Shown here: positions 46,062 to 56,933 of the stretch, one piece after another | Position numbering within the stretch: position 1 is the first letter of the stretch | Layout: each line of letters opens with the position of its first letter | NCBI GenBank assembly: GCA_029378245.1 | Contig: JARKIF010000005.1 | Coordinates: 2,976,001 to 3,040,000 of the forward strand | Reading direction: 5' to 3' | Length of the DNA stretch: 64,000 nt | DNA from: Roridomyces roridus | Taxonomy: Eukaryota > Basidiomycota > Agaricomycetes > Agaricales > Mycenaceae | Notes under the pieces: model-generated | Told to the model about the DNA's origin: nothing | The model's input: only the letters and a program-made list of their open reading frames with translations | The model's database searches: none | Position numbers and translations under genes: made by a program

Positions 46062-46841
46062 TCCCGGCTGTTCGGGTGCCTCGCCCGCCCTGCCTATGCC
46101 TGCTATCCGAGCCTCCTCAAGTGGTCCTCCTTCCCTCCCTCCCTCCCTCAAAGCCCTCGCCTCCGAACATCTTGCCATGCCCTGCTTGGTTATTTCATTT
46201 GTTCAGTTATCATACTCCTTTTGTTTTTGCAGGGAATCGGGAATCGGCGGGAAACCTCGACTGAAAGCGCGCTCGCAAGTTCCAAGGCACCTACCAGCCT
46301 CTTCGCCATGTGGTTCCTGGGTTCTTTCTTCTTTCTATTTTCCCCCTTTGCAGCTATACTCGATTCGACGCTACATTGTATTTTTTCCTCTTTCCATCCC
46401 CCACGCATCTCGGCATACATACATACATACATATGATAACGTGTATTTTATCTCAGTTATAACGTACCCTTTGAATGGCATGGATTCAAGACTTGTCTTT
46501 ATGGCGTCTCAAAAGAAGATTTCTGGGAATAGTATACGGCCAGGGGCTGTAGAGCTCGCAGGATGCAGTGATGATGAGGTTCCTCATTCCTCACAAGGAG
46601 TACATTGTCGTCCATGGGCTGCTCTGAACTTTCTGTATGGAGCGGGATTTGGGCAGTCTGTCTTTGCCAGACGGAGATGCGGGCGTGGTTATTTTCGAGA
46701 TTTATAGAGAAGGAGGAGTCGGTGAAAGAGGTATACATTCTGGGGGCGGATTCACCCAGTGCCAGCAGCAGTAGTACAGTGTAAGTGTGGATAAGATGAT
46801 GACCTTCCGCGTGCTGAATCTGCGAATGGAATTGAGGTGCA
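46062..46841. terminator. Convergent 3' region of poly(A) polymerase and COX20
   Basis: No gene is supported. It contains the 3' ends of two convergent genes, pyrimidine-rich stretches at 46125-46150, and a CATA tetranucleotide microsatellite near 46417-46434. No defined polyadenylation signal can be chosen. Confidence 0.3.
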
Positions 46842-47385
46842 TTAAGGCTCCTTCTCCCCCTCGTTCTTCAATCGTAGTTGTTTTGGTAAGCTCTGGATTG
46901 CCTTGCGCGTCAGCTCGTGCTCCCTTTCGATCTTCCATTTGCAAGAGAGCCTGTGGAAATTATAAGGGCCGTGAAGAGTAGAGAGAGTGATGCACGTACC
47001 ACGACGCGGTAGACACTGCGAAAAAAGTACCCATTGCCCAGCTGCCGGCGACTACGGGATCTGAGGGACGCGAATGAGTGGATTCCGGTGGGTCGAGGAA
47101 ATTGGCGACGCACGAACAGAGATGCCTCGTATGAAACCGATGCCTGCGCCTGCGCCTATTCCAGCCAAGAGACTAGTTCGACCGCAGGGGACCTCCCCGA
47201 TGTGCATGGCACTCTTTACTGGCACATATCGCGGTTAGTGGCAATGAGAATGTTCTTGTGGCCCCTCTTACATTTGCAGAGTCACGGAGGAGGTTGCCTG
47301 TGGATGCAGGGCCCAGTGTTGGTGGTGCAGGGATGTTGGCAGGGTCATCGACGACGCCCGACGCGATGGGTTTGGAGTCGGGCAT
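46842..47385 (-). CDS. COX20: COX20-like cytochrome c oxidase assembly factor
   Basis: Minus-strand exons 47385-47272, 47213-47114, 47051-47000 and 46950-46842 give 124 residues in frame. The signature order fits COX20: IGEVPCGRTSLLAGIGAGAGIGFIRG (first membrane hairpin helix), then SWAMGTFFAVSTASW (second), then a charged tail SCKWKIEREHELTRKA. COX20 is an inner mitochondrial membrane chaperone for Cox2 during complex IV assembly. The first acceptor was placed at GTAAAG rather than the earlier CAG because only that keeps the frame. It shares a roughly 300-bp upstream region with a divergent kinase gene. Confidence 0.8.
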
Positions 47386-47689
47386 GGTGGTTAAAGAAAG
47401 GGAGGCGTTGATGCGAAACTTCTTGATTCCTGAATCCTCCATGGTCAGAAATTCAGTCGCTACCACTAGCCTGCCTGTCGATTCCCAACCAACTTTTTCA
47501 AGTGCTACTCGTCGTCGAATCACATGTGAAACAGGCCAATACTGCGAGACAATGCCAGCCACTTCCCGCGCGACGATAATCAGGGGCGGGCGGCTGGCTC
47601 TGCAGTTTTCGCTCTTGTTCAACGTCCACCCTGCTCTATCGCACCCAAATCGCACCCAACCACACACAATCTCGTTTTCACATCGCAAT
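47386..47689. promoter_or_regulatory. Bidirectional promoter between COX20 and a kinase gene
   Basis: Only 304 bp separate the two start codons, which point away from each other. No clear TATA box is present. CGCACCCAA-type motifs cluster at 47640-47660. Confidence 0.4.
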
Positions 47690-49345
47690 ATGTTCTCGTC
47701 CAACGTAAGTCGCGTCGCCCCAGCTCGTTCTGCTTATACTAATCATCTCCGCAGTCGTTCACCATGCTCTCCTCCTCATTCTCGAACGGCATCCGCCGCG
47801 TCTTCGTCAAGCAGGTGATGCATTCCATCCTCTCGCCCATCTTATACAGTCTAAAACCCCGTTAGGCGACATTGCCAAAGACGGTCTCCACTGGAGACTT
47901 TGACCCTCTCCTCGAATTGTTTCAGACTCAGTCCTTCTCCGTCCATCTCGTCCGGGACAGGGCCTACGGTCGTATCTACACCATGAAGTCCACTCCGCGC
48001 AACTCGCCCAGCGCCATCGCCGAGCGCAACGTGCTAAAGACCATTGCCCTGCTTCCTAATGCCCCGCGGTCGCTTTTACCCCTAGTTGCCTCGTGGAACG
48101 ATTCCAAGAGCGCGTACATTGTTACGGTGAGTGCCATATACCACGCTTTCATGAATGGCGAGCTCATCCTTTGGCTCTAGCCCTGGTGCGCGGGCAAAGA
48201 CATGTCAAGTCTTTTGGTCGACGGCAAAGCACTTACCGGTATGGCGCTCAGTGTGGAGAGAGTCAAATTCTACATGGCCCAATTGGTACGTTTTAATTGA
48301 AATGCATTACCCTCAAGCTGATTGTATTCCAAGGTCGCGGCGGTCGAGACCCTACATGACCTCAAGATTGTTCATCGTGACATAAAACCGGCCAACGTGT
48401 TCCTGACGGCGGAAGGGAACGTCGTGCTCGGCGACTTTGGGCTCGCGAACTCGTACGAGGGGCTGGACATGTTTGGTGACAACGAGCCCGACTATGTCTC
48501 GTTCGATGTGGATCCGGAGGCGTCTAGCGGCTCGTTCTTCCAGCCCATCCAAGACCGTTGCGGCACACCTAGCTGGATGTCTCCCGCTCAGCAAGCCGGC
48601 ACACCTTACGCCTTCGACACCGATCTCTGGGCTCCAGGTGCTCTCATGTACAGGATGAGCACTGGGCGCATGCCCTACGACGGCACGAAGGAGCTCATCT
48701 TCACTGCAAAGGACGGTCTTGACGAGGCCGCCCAGCATCTGTTAAGGGGTTTGTTGGTCGTGGATGGCGCCAAGCGGCTGACAATCGGTCAAATGAAGTG
48801 TCATGGCTACTTCACTGGCGTGTAAGTGCTCTATTCTCTCGCGTTAACCCTTTCTCATTCTATCTAGGAACTGGGACGCGGTCTCCCGCCATGAAGTCGC
48901 CGTCCCTTGGGTCCCTCCGACGCCCTACATCCCGACCCTCGCACGCCGTACCGTCCGCAAGGCAAGCTACTTCCGCCATACGGACACCAAGCCGGGTTCC
49001 TTCTATTACGTGGCCCCGTCGTTTCACGCGCCACCCCCGAGCCTCGTCAAGACCGTCGTCAAGGCTGTCAAGAGCTTTTTCAAGGCCGCTCCCAAGCCCC
49101 AGCCTCTCATTCAAAAGCTTCCGACCCCCGTCAAAGCAACCAGCTCGGGCTCGGATTCGTCCTCGGTTAGCACCATCGGCAAGAAGGGCTTTGCGTTTGG
49201 GTGTCTTCGTTCTTTGACAAGGTCGCGGTATCAAGTCGTCAAGGGGAGCATGAGAAGATTGTCAAGATCAGCAACGTCAAGGCTGAAGAGCCCAGTTCCA
49301 CCTCAAGCTCGGGATTTTATCGCCACTGCTCGACCTCCGATGTGA
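47690..49345 (+). CDS. Protein kinase with atypical glycine loop
   Basis: Exons 47690-47704, 47755-47814, 47866-48126, 48181-48285, 48334-48821 and 48868-49345 give 468 residues. The catalytic loop HRDIKPANVF, the metal-binding GDFGLAN and the activation segment GTPSWMSPA are clear; the subdomain IX Asp is in DTDLWAPGALMY. The region that should hold the Gly-rich loop reads SFSVHLVRDRAYGRIYTMK, with few glycines, and APE is replaced by SPA. The C-terminal 150 residues are basic and Pro/Ser-rich (KTVVKAVKSFFKAAPKPQP). Ser/Thr kinase activity is likely but not certain; I cannot place it in a named subfamily. Confidence 0.8.
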
Positions 49346-50043
49346 CATTTGTCTGTTTGCGCTCAGAGTTCTGAAGTGGAGGAGGGGAGGGGAGTTGGAG
49401 GTGGTGGAGGTGGTGGAGGTGGTGCGCTATCATGTTCTTGTCTCGGGCTCGGTTTCGTTTGCTTTGGTCTCCAGTCTTCAAGTTCCGGTCTCGGCATGTC
49501 CTTCGCTTTCTGTCCCTCTCGCCCTCGCTTTCGACCACCTCGCGGCAAGCCCGACGAGAACAACCACCTCAGCATAGGCTGAGCACGACTACACCCGCAT
49601 AGGCTCGGGCACGACATTCACGACCAGCAGCTTTATCATCATCACCACCGGCCTGGCGCCACTTTTCTTCTCGTGCTCGTCAACACCGGTTGCGGAGGGT
49701 AGGGGCGGGAAGGACTATGGATGTTTGAATGGGGATGGCGGTGGACGAGGGGGTGGACCAGATGACGTGTATGATATGGGGAGGAGGAGGAGGGTATGCT
49801 CATGTGCGACTGGAGCAAGTGAGGTCAAGTATTGCCAGTCTTCGACAGACAGCGTGTCCGATCAAACACGTCCACAATGACAAACAACGCGTCCTCGAGC
49901 TGCGCTTGACCATATGACACGGTTCCTTGGGTCCAGCCTGTAGACAGCTTCCGCTAGAGCATCGCATCGTTGGTGTATGTCATTTGGGTTCGTGAAAAAT
50001 CATACATTTGCGTTACTAGATCCTAGGTCTTTCTGATGCAATA
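49346..50043. other. Intergenic, convergent 3' ends
   Basis: No gene. Contains a GGTGGA run at 49398-49425 and two copies of CGCATAGGCTCGGGC/CAGCATAGGCTGAGC with CACGAC at 49570-49613. Confidence 0.4.
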
Positions 50044-52153
50044 TCATCCTGGCAACAATGGCATAGACACATTGTCGTTCTCAGCGAGAGCTTCCTCTGC
50101 GCCCTTGTCTTCAGAAGTAGGGCCAAATTCGGCGTCTCCTTGACTTGGTTTGGCAGCCTTCGCAGTCGGAGGAACGGACACGTCCTCGATATTGACCAGA
50201 CGCTCGCGGAGGAATGCTACCACGCCAGCGGATTTCGAGCCCGGAGACCCACCCTCGGTCCGGAGAGCAGGAAAGTCGTCATTCCAGTTCCGCACGAGTT
50301 GACTGCGTTGAAAGACATGCACCAGTCCCAGAGCGCTGAGCGGGCGACTTCCTGCCAGATACAATATCAGTGAATTATCAAGAAAATCACGGTTAAAGTA
50401 ATTATTACCCATGGCAAAGTACAAGACGTTAGCGCCAAAGAGGACGGTGAATATCCCGTCGACGAAAGTCCAGAAACCACCGACAGATGTGATACCGTCC
50501 AAAACCGAAGAATCGCTGAACTCGGCCTCAGTTCGGATGATTCGAGGCTGCTGAAGGTTCACAATGATGAACCTCGAATCGGAGCCAGGTATGAACTCCG
50601 TCTGCATCGTCAGGAACTGGGGAATGTACACCGTTTCCTACAGTATGTCAGGGAAAAGTTCATACTACGTGAATGATCCGCACCGGTTTAGTCGCCTTGA
50701 GCTCGCGCACCACCCAACCCAGCGTTGCACGTATAGTGGTGTTGGCCCCGAGAAATACGGACTGGGCGCTGTTCCTTGCCGCCCTGACTGGAGGGGAGAG
50801 AATCTCGGAAATGCTCAGATATGACCTTCGTGTTGACCAAGCAATTAGGGTGAAGTCGAGTGCATCCATGTTGGCTGGGACACCGGTATTGGGAATCGCA
50901 GCTCGGAATTCCATACTCGCAAGTTCATTCCAACCGAAACGGCCTGAGGAAGTATGAATTTTTGGGACCGAGCAGGTGCAAAATCGAGGAAACTTACAAG
51001 ATGTTTCCACACCGCCGATTCCGTCCAGTGTCAGCGAACCGCAATCGTGCTTCTCGTAGCCGTTCAGAGTCGTGACAGTCGAGAAGACCGTGATGGCACT
51101 GCTGCTGTAGTTGGTCTCGCCGGGTGGTAGTGGCTGCGACACCAGCGTGTTCTCCTGTATGAATCTAGCCTGAGATCTGAGAGACAATTCGGGGACTAGT
51201 GATTTACTATCATGTAGCGCAGATTTCCCGTCAAGATCTCTTGGTTGGAAGGAGTACTTTGCCTACCGAGCTGCGTTCCCGCCACAGTCCGCACGTAGAC
51301 TTGAGATTCAAGTGGGCTGAGGACGATGGAATAGACAGCAAATCCGGCAACTCCGACCACAATCCAGTTGATAACAAGGGCACGAGGCGCGATAATGAAC
51401 GGAGATTCACCCCTGCAATATGGTAAGACCAAGTTAATCGGGAGGAAATAGTACCTTATCAGCGGCCGCGTTACGGAGCGGTTCATGAAAACGGTCTGGA
51501 TGTTGTACAATGTGGAAGTGCATCCACCAAAGAAACCCCACCGCGACCTCACCGCACTGGCAAAGCGAAATACGAGAGACAATGCGAGGCAGATGAGGAC
51601 AACGGTGCTGAATCCCGCGTAGATGAAGGGCATGTATCCTAGAAGGTATACGAGGTCCACCCTATCGTCCGAGTTGATTGTGATTTGGAATACGAAAACC
51701 TGGAAGATCAACAGCACTGAGGCGGGTTAGTCTTGCACATTTATCGAACTTGGGAAACCCACAGGTGAGTTCCACTGCAGTGAGGGCGATATCGAGTACA
51801 CCAGCAATCCGAGAATTAAACTCTCGAATACTCGTCAAGGCAGCGAGAACGCTGGCGACGGTTAGAATATGCTCTCAACAAGAGTGAATGAATACTCACA
51901 CAAAAAGATGGTGGACCAATACCACCACATGCACCGCGGTGATCATGAAAAGCCGACTCTGCCAGTGCTCAGCCCAGTGGTCAAGATCGACGATTTTGTA
52001 GGCCACGTCGTAGGGCGCTAGGTCGAAATGAATCATCAACCCGAGTGCGACCGCATTGGAGAAGAGGAGTAGCCGAAAGATGTAGACCCTCCATGTAGAC
52101 GAGTACAAGAATGAGTGGAGGCCGTCTGCTGCCCGGGAGAGAATCGAAACCAT
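50044..52153 (-). CDS. Multi-pass membrane protein with a large extracellular-type domain
   Basis: Eight or so minus-strand exons begin MVSILSRAADGLHSF and end SMPLLPG. Hydrophobic spans include FRLLLFSNAVALGLM, LFMITAVHVVVLVHHL, ALTAVELTLLLIFQVFVF, YLLGYMPFIYAGFSTVVLICL, LVINWIVVGVAGFAVYSIVL and, near the end, VGGFWTFVDGIFTVLF. Between them lies a roughly 250-residue soluble part with NTGVPANMDALDFTLIAW, and a charged cytosolic tail. I do not recognise a named family; similar proteins of unknown role are frequent in agarics (family knowledge, not checked). Its decayed copy at 17844-20293 confirms the exon order. Confidence 0.7.
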
Positions 52154-52744
52154 GGTCGCCAGCGGTGGTGTGAACCCCTCGCGTCTTCCTATATAATATT
52201 ATCGTGGAACCGACACGCCGTCAGGCGACTTTGTTCTATCAGAACATGTTACCCTACATATGGACTCGATAGGCGATATGTGACGCCTAGTGAACCTATG
52301 GTCGAATTATTTAGTCCAGTAAGCGGAGAATCTTGCTTGGCGAACAAATCAGAATTAGCCAGAGGAGATGTATTTTTCTCACCAAGTCGTTAGAACGGTA
52401 TTTCCTGGCTCACTGTGACCACGGCGATCTCAGTGAAGGGGTATGATAATGGTCTCGGTGTCATTGTGTTCATCCAAAGGTTTACGACTTGTCCGATCAA
52501 ATGTCAAGATTGTTTGGTTATCCGATCTTTTGAACTTGTTCTTGGCTTCCTTCCGAGACTAATGTACACGCCTCGTGAACAATCCAACATGTGGTTTCTT
52601 TCGTGGGGAGTTTTCGTAAATAAAAAAAAAGTGCCGCGTCTTGAGCAGAGGAAGTTGAGAGGAAGTGTAGTTCGTGCCATACATAGGTAAAGGAAGAACC
52701 CCAGATGAAAGCCCAAATGAGAGGTGGATAGGGCTCTGGAGGTG
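52154..52744. other. Intergenic
   Basis: No gene or clear repeat seen. Confidence 0.4.
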
Positions 52745-52749
52745 ATAGC

Positions 52750-52874
52750 GTTTGCCGGGACATAGGATCAGCGCTCAGCGTGCAGCCAGCCCCAGACGCA
52801 TGTAGGAGCGCGTTAATCCGGTCAGAAATTGTCTCGGCGGGTTCTGGGTCGATAAAAGCGCTAGTTGTTTCCAT
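52750..52874 (-). pseudogene. 5' fragment of beta-helix protein A
   Basis: METTSAFIDPEPAETISDR and the following 20 codons match the first exon of 39586-41160. An 8-bp insertion then breaks the frame and similarity ends. The fragment was carried along with the duplicated F-box gene. Confidence 0.75.
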
Positions 52875-53024
52875 TTCACCATCTAGAGAATGCGGCTGAG
52901 CGCTTGAAGATAGGCAATTTGAGGCAGGTGCAGCACAGGGGCGCGACGGCGTGTGTCATGGGCGCGGTGGCGGTATGAGATCAAGTTGAGGCGACAAACA
53001 AACAAGCTCTTCTTCCCAACTCCC

Positions 53025-54258
53025 ATGTTAGCGCAAGAGCTCATCGACATCATCGTGGACGAAGTCGCGCATACCGACGATTTGCGGCCCGTCAGAGACC
53101 ACACGGCTCTGAAAGCGTGTTCCCTAACAGCTCGAGCATTCCGCGTGCGCAGCCAGCGCCGTCTTTTCCAATCCCTCACATTGAAATCCCCCAATATCGA
53201 CCACGTTTGCGTCGGATTCATCCAGAATCCGACTCTGGCGTCCTACGTTCGCGATTTCTGCCTTCATCTTCCCCATGAATCGTTCAGCCAGCTATTGTCA
53301 TCGTTCTTCCCGCTTTTGAAGAACCTTGACCGCTTATTCATTCAATTCGAGCGTCAATCTTTTGCATGGCGGCAGTCGCCCGCTCAGCTCGTGTTCCCTG
53401 CTGAATTAATCCAGCTTCTTTCCCTTCCAACTCTCCGATGCTTCGGGCTTCAAAACTGCTCATATCTCCCTTTTTCGGTCATGCGATACGCCACCCGATC
53501 ATTCGAGGAGGTGGTTCTCGTGCATGTTGACGGCAGAGATGACAAGGCGTGCCCTCTCATGGACGAGGCGTCTCTTTCCAACGATATCCCAGCCCTTAGA
53601 CGTCTGCTCCTCCAGCCCCCGGGCACTTTCAAGAGCTTCCTCCTCCACGAGGGAAATGCGAGTATCTTGAAGAATCTTCGGGATATCGAACTCCGTTTGG
53701 GAGACTACGAAAGGCCGCCGAGTGTTGATTCAGATATTCCGGTGAAGCTCATGTCTATCCCACATCTGAGCGTAGATGTCGATGGTAGGCAATTTACCGC
53801 GATGATTTGGAGGCATAAACTAAAACTTCCCAGTTTTCTGGACCGCGGCTCATTGCTCGCGGCTGCTGTACTTTCCCAAGATGCCTCACATCCGTGTGTT
53901 GACTCTGAAGTCTCGCACCAGCCAGCTGCACATAGCCGAGTCACTGCAATGCCTCGCACTCCGCCTTCCCACTTGCATGCCCAATCTCGAGGTCCTCAAC
54001 TTTTTCTTCGACTCCCAGACCGTTGATCCCACCAAGCCCCACTATCCCGAGATGGACGATGCATTGGCCAACCTCACGTTTTTGAGAGAGGTCAATTTCA
54101 TCACTGGCGCGAATTCATACAATAGATTCTACATGGTGGAGGATAGTTTGAGGGGAGCGCTACCTTTAGCGAGCGATGCGGGGCTGCTTCGTATCAAGAG
54201 CTCCAAGATATATAGCGAGGCTACCCGGAGGCGCCCAATATACCTATTTTCGAGTTAG
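53025..54258 (+). CDS. F-box/LRR-type protein, copy 2 of an inverted pair
   Basis: Exons 53025-53784 and 53834-54258 encode 394 residues, the same exon lengths as the copy at 38190-39423. Differences are scattered substitutions, for example ALKRLL against ALRRLL and PLMGEAS against PLMDEAS. The intron, its splice sites and the upstream sequence are conserved. With no stop or frame shift, both copies may be functional. The start was set at MLAQELID because the upstream extension is not under evident coding constraint. Confidence 0.75.
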
Positions 54259-54425
54259 AATGACATCCTCTGATCGAGGCTCCATCGACGCCGTAGAGCA
54301 AATTGACTCGAATTGATACCGGCCAGTCGTAAGCATTGGATACACCATTTTTTGAACACTCATCTTCTTGTGTGAAGTACTTGTTTTTTCCAAGGCACAA
54401 AAAATGTATGTATCGCAGAGCTCTT

Positions 54426-55385
54426 CTTCTGAAAACGCTCGAACGCTCAAAAATTCAAATGGCTACATTCTAAATCCATTGAACCATACAGACAGGCAAT
54501 GAACTAATCATCCTCGGCCTCAGAGTCTTCCTTCCGACTCCGAGACCCCCTGGCAAACACCGCATCGGCCAGAAAATGAAGACCATACTTGGACCATACG
54601 CAAGTCATTAGACGCGTACATAGTGTCCAACAACGCGCCCCTAGATCATATAAAGTTACGTGAACTAGGATTCGGCCACGCCGAATTGAAAGTGGTATTA
54701 AATTTCAGGCGAGAAATATGCATGTTTCAAAACAGAATCCGCGGACATGGTCTCAATACTACTGCGGTGGGGACCTTGTTGGGGTGTTTGGGTTTGAAAC
54801 CATCTAATCTCGTCACTCAGCGGAGGGAGCATGACTCGTGGCGGATAGACAGGTGAGGGATTCTCCTAGCTTGTCGCAGGCAATGTCTGAACGAACTACG
54901 TGAGCGGATTTGCCTTTTTGTTAAAAGACAGAAATGGCTTCCAGCATTACGCGTCGTCCATTCCGGTCTACTGCGTCAGTGAGGTGTTGTCGCTGCAAAA
55001 GCTTGGTCAGCACTACCAGAGGGACGAAAGATCCCTTCAAGCGACCCTATGTCCCATTTCATCTGGACCACGAGCTCGAGAACGCAGCTTTTAATAGTCA
55101 GCAGCAGACCCTCGCATCGTGGTTCCCAGTTGAAGAGCATGTGGCAAATTCCGTCCGACCACGCGTTGGCCACACGTCTTAAGCTTGAGTCCACCGCGTG
55201 GATATGAGGGAGCATTTGCTGGAAGGGGTGCATACGACCACTGTAGCGCAAGAGGATCGGATGGAGCTCGAGTTCATTGCAAAGGAGAGGAAGTGTGGGA
55301 TGTATATGTGCAGCATTTTTGGGAAGGATCTCCTGTCGACAGTAATACATACGAGTTAGTGGCGCTAACACATCCCCCACCAAGT
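54426..55385. other. Intergenic; one unsupported minus-strand frame
   Basis: A 145-codon minus-strand frame (55413-54976) has protein-like composition but no recognisable motif and overlaps the end of the broken F-box gene. I do not call it a gene. Confidence 0.3.
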
Positions 55386-56578
55386 TCAACTCCATGCACA
55401 TGAATACACCCATCGATCAATATAAAACTGGGCCCTCGGACCTGACTCTAGCCAAAGACTCAATCCGTCATTCCGGAGAGCATTGAGCTTGTCCAGAATT
55501 ACGGGATGCGGATCTGGACCATTAGACGTGAGGAGCGCAACGGTTTTAAGGGCATGTTGAGGGGTGCGAAGGCGGGATTCGAGCATTCTGAGGAAAAGAA
55601 GGTAGTCAATGGGAATTGAGATGGACGTCCCGAGACAGATCTCGTTGAGACGTTGGCATACTGGCGGACTACCGGGCTTATGGATGAGCATATTCAAGTG
55701 CGAATCCACGGCTTGGCTGGTCCCGCTGTCACATACGAGGGTGAGACTGGTGAAAAAGGTATATTTGTTGAGGATTTCAGCAGTGATGCGGGCCTCAGGA
55801 AGCTCTTCAAGGCACAACCGCCACGGCGTGCATGAGGAACGGAGAAAAAAAGCGTCCAATCGGTCGAGCGAGAGGTCCTCCAATCCAAACCACAGGGCTA
55901 GTTCGGCCAAAGCAGGCGCTCGCAAGTAGTCCAAGACCTCGTGATCGGATACGTAAAGACGTTCCAGATGCACCAAGCCAATCGCTGGAGTATTGGGCTC
56001 TTCCCACAGACGGCTGTCCCAAGAAACCATGATCCTGGCCTCGACAAGATTTGGGTTCGTATCATCTCAAGTGGAGGACGAACGGAATCCTCCAATTTGT
56101 CACTGTAGTCTGCGTAGACGGTGGCCCAGAGGGAAGGAGTGGAGAGGGAAATCTCTCGCCAACGACGGCAGACTTGGGCGAGAACCCATGAGGTTCTTTC
56201 CGTGCCATCGAGTGGGTGCGTACCCTGCGTCCACGAGAATATCTCGACTAGGACTTCGGGAGGCATTCGTCTGAGCCGCGAGAGGATAGCAGCAGTCTCC
56301 GAATGATACTGCGAGAGTTGCGCCTCTTCCGCCTCAAGCTGGGCAAGTCGATTCTTGAGTTTGACGATCTCGTCGGAGAGGCACCCCAAACGCGCCCCAG
56401 TTTTCGACACGACTGCGCGCAAGTACGCCACTTCTGCGCTGTTCGGCGGCTCATTCGACTTTGCCAGTTGCTGGCATGGGACCAGGGTCCAGGGAGTGGC
56501 CGCGGGTATGGTTTCATCCTGGGTGGCCTTGTGAGCGATGAAAAGCACGTAAGTAAAAGCAGAGTCACGAACAATCAT
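55386..56578 (-). pseudogene. F-box protein with internal deletion and frame change
   Basis: The 5' part is typical of agaric F-box proteins: CQQLAKSNEPPNSAE, a coiled coil (LSDEIVKLKNRLAQLEAEEAQL), then RRMPPEVLVEIFSW, VCRRWREISLSTPSLW. After PPLEMIRTQILSR (about 56030) the frame changes and VSWDSRLWEEPNTPAIGLVHL follows directly, so the usual 100-150 middle residues are missing. The remaining part runs in frame to a stop at 55386. Confidence 0.65.
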
Positions 56579-56933
56579 GCTGGTAGCGCGGTCAGAGCTT
56601 TAAACGTTGTAACAATTGGAGGGTAGTGGCGGTAGGAAAGGACTCCAAAACGGTCACGTGTGATCGCATTTCTTTCATTGCAAGGTCATTCTAATACTAC
56701 ACGAGGCCCGTATACTATAACTAGATAGCGCAGGTAAAAAAAAGAGTCGTCGTAAGCGTAAGAAACATGAAGTGAATAATGGTAAGTACAAATGAGTGCA
56801 GTTCGTGAATTGGAAGGGTATCGAATAGTTAGTGAATGACAGTGAGTTCGTTGGGATGGGTGAGATACAGTGGTGAGTACATGTAACGATGTTCCAGACA
56901 GAGCGAAGAGAGGGAGGGAAAGAAGAGGGGCGT
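56579..56933. other. Intergenic, 3' of the OPT transporter
   Basis: No gene or repeat seen. Confidence 0.4.

Larger units (their letters stand above)
52745..54425 (+). repeat. Inverted segmental duplication, arm 2
   Basis: Inverted partner of 38020-39725. Similarity ends inside the first exon of a beta-helix gene on one side and about 165 bp past the F-box stop codon on the other. Confidence 0.85.

Noticed and set aside
54976..55413. Minus-strand 145-codon frame as a gene
   Set aside because: No recognisable motif, no relative in the window, and it overlaps the end of a broken F-box gene.
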